Part shown: positions 20,097 to 22,579 of the stretch, piece after piece
Layout of the letters: the number at the start of each line of letters is the position of its first letter
How positions within the stretch are numbered: position 1 is the first letter of the stretch
Notes under the pieces: model-generated
What the model was told of the DNA's origin: nothing
The model's database searches: none
Seen by the model: the letters and a program-made list of their open reading frames with translations, nothing else
NCBI RefSeq assembly: GCF_910579365.1
Contig: NZ_CAJTUX010000045.1
Location: forward strand, 1-22,579
Direction: 5' to 3'
Source: an uncultured Oscillibacter sp.
Lineage (GTDB): Bacteria > Bacillota > Clostridia > Oscillospirales > Oscillospiraceae
Length of the DNA: 22,579 nt
Translations under genes and position numbers: made by a program

Positions 20097-22319
20097 GTAT
20101 TGGATGGAGACGGCGGGATCGTCCCGGAAGAAATCCGCCTCCCGGCTGTGGCAGGTGAACAGCAGAATCTGCCGCCGGTCCGCCTCCTGCCGGAGGAAGG
20201 TCAGGGCGGCGGCGCAGCGGCCGTCGTCAAAACTGGAGAGGGCGTCGTCCAGGACGATGGGAACGGCCAGGGACGGCGGCAGAACCAGGCCGCAGATGGC
20301 CAGGCGCACCGCCAGATACAGCTGGTCGGCGGCTCCGGCGGAGAGATATTCCACCGCCCGGGGAACGCCGCTGCCGGCGGGCTCCGCCGAGACGCGCAAA
20401 TTGCGGTCCAGAAGCACGCCGCTGTAGCTTTGACCCGTGAGGCGGCCGAAAATTTCCGCCGCCCGCTGTCCCAGAGTGGGGGAGAACCGGCCCTGGAGCT
20501 GGGCGTTGGCGTGCTCCAGCGTGGACAGGGCCAGCTGGATGGAGGCATACTCCCCCTCCAGGGCGGCGATTTCATCCGTCAGCCGCTCGGCGGCGGCCTG
20601 AAGGGCCAGGGGGTCCCCGGTGGCGTGCAGCCGGCCGGCGATGCGGTCCAGGTTGGAGCGCAGGGCGGTCAGGTCTGCCCGCAGGGCCTCCCGCTCCTCC
20701 AAAACGGCATCCCGGGTCCGCTCCGGCGGGGCGGAGGGCGGCGCGTTCTCCGGCGGGGCGGGGGTCTGCTGGGCCTGAAGCTCCGCCCGGAGACGGGCCT
20801 CCTGCGCGACCCGCTCCGCCTCGGAAAGCTCCTTGCGCAAAAGGGCGCAGGCACGGAGGGCGGCGTCGGCGGAGGGAATGTCGTAGGCGGCGGGGGCGAA
20901 GCGGCGGACCTCTTCTAAAATGCCGCCGGCGTTTGTGTCCACGGACTGCCAGAGACCCTGGGCGGCGGCGGCCTTGGCGGAGGAGTCCTGTTTTGCCGCG
21001 TCCCGGTCCGCCAGCTGTTTGATGTAAGCGTCCGCCAGGGCGGAAATCTCCGCCGGGACGGCGGTGCCGTAGCGAGCCGTGAGAGCGGCGCGTTCCGCCT
21101 GCTTTCCCGCCCGCCGCCAGAGAAACAGCGTGGCCGAGACGGTCAGAACCAGAAGGGCGGCGGCGGTTCCCAGGCCCGCATAGAGATTTTTAGAATAAAA
21201 GTACACGCCGTATCCCGCCCCCAGGGCGGCGCAGAGGCAGGCCAGCGCCGTCAGCAGCGGGGGCAGAAGAGAGCGCCTGGCCTTGGGCAGGGGCCCGGCG
21301 GCAGTCCGCCGGGCCTCCTCCGCCGTCTGTCCGGCAAAGGGACTGGCGGCCAGGGCCTCCTCCGCCTGGGCCAGGGTTTCCTGGGCGGCCTGATACTCCT
21401 CCTGGGCTTTCTCGGCGCTTTTGCGGACGGTGTTCAGGTTCACGATGGCCCCCCGGAGGCGGCCTGTTACGTCATTTTCGGGAATCTGCTCCTCCTCCAG
21501 GCGGCGGCGGAGAGAGGCGGCTTTTTCCTCCGCCTGGGCGGCGGCGTCCTCCGCTGTTTGAAGAGCCTGGCATTTTTGCTGGAGGTCCCAGAGGTCCAGC
21601 GCCTCCAGCTCCTGGTTCAGGGCGTCCTCCCGGGCCTCCAGTTCCGCCGAGCGGGCCGACAAGGTCTCCCGCTGGCGGACCAGCTCTGCCTGGGAGGAGA
21701 GGAGGGCCTCGGTCTCCTGAAGCTCCGCCTCCAGAGCGGGAAGACGGCCGGTTTTGTTGTGGCGGCGGTGGTTCAGCTGCTTGTTCAGGGCCTCTGCGGC
21801 TTCCATATAAGAGGTATCCTCCTCGCCGGAGGTGATGAGGGCGGCAATGCGCCGCTCCAGCCCCGCGTCCTGGGTGATGGCGGCGCCGTTCTGACGGATA
21901 AAGGCGCTGCGGGCGTATACCTCCCGGCTGACGCCCAGAAGCGTCTCGCCGCAGTTGACCCCGGTGAGACCGGGAACCGGGTCGGCGGTGCCGGCGTAGA
22001 GGGCCTGAAAGTCCCCCATGGGGGCAGACTGGCGGCGTGTGGTGCGGAAGAGGGTCAGGGAAGCGCCGTCCGAAGTCCGGCAGTCCAGGCGGCCGGACAT
22101 GGACGCGCCGGACCAGGGGGCGTAGTGATTTTTATCGGCCAGGAAGCCGGCGCGGTCCCGCTCTTTGGTGTTGACACCGTAAAACATGGAGAGAAGAAAG
22201 GCGCACCAGGTGGACTTCCCCGTCTCATTGGGGGCCTGGAGAATGTTCAGACCCTCTTGAAGCTCCAGCGTTTGCTCCTGGAGCTTGCCGAAGGTGGCGG
22301 TCAGGCGGCGAATCTGCAA
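20070..22319 (-). CDS. YhaN/SbcC-like ABC ATPase with a coiled coil and an internal membrane hairpin
   Basis: A 749-residue Rad50/SMC-type protein. The N-terminal half has MQIRRLTATFGKLQEQ and the Walker A APNETGKST (29-37). Long coiled coils (about 195-325 and 495-610) flank two adjacent transmembrane helices (352-373 and 380-401). The C-terminal half carries the ABC signature LSAGAADQ (659-666), Walker B VPIVLDD (686-692), a D-loop SSFDDG and switch His724 in FTCHSRE. A TTG at 22319 is taken as the start because AAGGAG lies 9 bases upstream and the protein then begins as family members do; the longer frame to 22499 would translate the promoter region. YhaN proteins usually pair with an SbcD-like nuclease (YhaO), which is not adjacent here. 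It probably acts in DNA repair or end processing at the membrane, but this is inferred from family only. Confidence 0.85.
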   Translation of the reverse strand: MQIRRLTATFGKLQEQTLELQEGLNILQAPNETGKSTWCAFLLSMFYGVNTKERDRAGFLADKNHYAPWSGASMSGRLDCRTSDGASLTLFRTTRRQSAPMGDFQALYAGTADPVPGLTGVNCGETLLGVSREVYARSAFIRQNGAAITQDAGLERRIAALITSGEEDTSYMEAAEALNKQLNHRRHNKTGRLPALEAELQETEALLSSQAELVRQRETLSARSAELEAREDALNQELEALDLWDLQQKCQALQTAEDAAAQAEEKAASLRRRLEEEQIPENDVTGRLRGAIVNLNTVRKSAEKAQEEYQAAQETLAQAEEALAASPFAGQTAEEARRTAAGPLPKARRSLLPPLLTALACLCAALGAGYGVYFYSKNLYAGLGTAAALLVLTVSATLFLWRRAGKQAERAALTARYGTAVPAEISALADAYIKQLADRDAAKQDSSAKAAAAQGLWQSVDTNAGGILEEVRRFAPAAYDIPSADAALRACALLRKELSEAERVAQEARLRAELQAQQTPAPPENAPPSAPPERTRDAVLEEREALRADLTALRSNLDRIAGRLHATGDPLALQAAAERLTDEIAALEGEYASIQLALSTLEHANAQLQGRFSPTLGQRAAEIFGRLTGQSYSGVLLDRNLRVSAEPAGSGVPRAVEYLSAGAADQLYLAVRLAICGLVLPPSLAVPIVLDDALSSFDDGRCAAALTFLRQEADRRQILLFTCHSREADFFRDDPAVSIQYLTAPGGRV

Positions 22320-22408
22320 AGGTATCAGCTCCTTTTTCTTAAGAGGTGGTAATTTGAAAATGAAGGGCGGATTACATATTGAATTAAAAAAGGGGAAATG
22401 ATAAAAAC

Positions 22409-22437
22409 AGTATAGCACAGACCGGCTGGTTTGATAA
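22409..22437 (-). promoter_or_regulatory. Promoter of the YhaN-like ATPase gene
   Basis: On the - strand TTATCA (22432-22437), a 17-base spacer and TATACT (22409-22414) preceded by TGC (extended -10) lie about 90 bases before the TTG start. The presence of a promoter here argues against cotranscription with an upstream nuclease gene. Confidence 0.72.
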
Positions 22438-22532
22438 GACCGTTTTCGTAGGATAGATTGCACAGAGGTCGCACCTAATTTGGGGTATTTCTCCGTCAAA
22501 GGGCAAAAAAGGAAAAAAGTCAGAAAAAGTAG

Positions 22533-22561
22533 TTGACAAAGAGCGGATGATCTGGTAATCT
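22533..22561 (+). promoter_or_regulatory. Strong sigma-A promoter reading out of the right edge
   Basis: TTGACA (22533-22538), a 17-base spacer and TAATCT (22556-22561) point toward a gene beyond the window, divergent from the YhaN-like gene. The 22320-22579 intergenic region otherwise holds AT-rich sequence with no supported gene. Confidence 0.75.
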
Positions 22562-22579
22562 AACAAAGCTGTCTGACAC

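Overview
The window is a GC-rich stretch of a bacterial chromosome with tightly packed genes, strong AGGAGG-type ribosome binding sites and typical low-GC-phylum (Firmicutes) gene content: a Noc/ParB protein, a VanW protein, TepA, short-form ProB, Xpt-GuaA and DUF6440. This combination suggests a high-GC Clostridia member such as the Oscillospiraceae (Flavonifractor/Oscillibacter-like). That placement is inference from gene content and base composition, not a measured phylogeny. No rRNA, tRNA or CRISPR array was seen. No intergenic stretch above 300 bases lacks features, apart from the decayed element described below.

Left part (1-4550, + strand): the 3' part of a CstA peptide/pyruvate transporter, a solitary ParB/Noc-type DNA-binding protein, and a membrane-anchored VanW-family cell-wall protein. 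Each is followed by a hairpin terminator.

4550-6600 is a scrambled remnant of an integrative or mobilizable element. It holds pieces of a surface protein, a sortase cut off after its catalytic His, an unrecognised AT-richer gene with an in-frame TAG, and the C-terminal half of a large serine recombinase with a one-base frameshift. It lies between vanW and pyk and is the only clearly foreign, decayed part.

6600-10200 (- strand): pyruvate kinase; a three-gene operon (DUF6440 protein, five-helix membrane protein, XRE regulator) with a near-consensus sigma-A promoter and an inverted repeat overlapping its -35; a two-tier hairpin element; and a TepA/ClpP-like protease. A 24-bp palindrome sits between tepA and a divergent 61-aa membrane peptide.

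10400-15940 (+ strand): a complete proline operon proB-proA-proC, then a translationally coupled pair of an ECF-like sigma factor and a 532-aa single-pass membrane protein that looks like its anti-sigma factor or sensor. An ECF-style AAAC-N17-CGTC promoter lies directly upstream, suggesting autoregulation.

15940-22579 (- strand): purine salvage and GMP synthesis (xpt-guaA) with a LacX-like aldose epimerase directly downstream; an Mrp/ApbC Fe-S carrier ATPase; and a large YhaN/SbcC-like ABC ATPase with a two-helix membrane hairpin inside its coiled coil. A strong + strand promoter at the right edge drives a gene outside the window. The best leads for new biology are the sigma/anti-sigma pair with its promoter, the DUF6440-membrane-XRE module, and the YhaN-like ATPase with no nuclease partner beside it.
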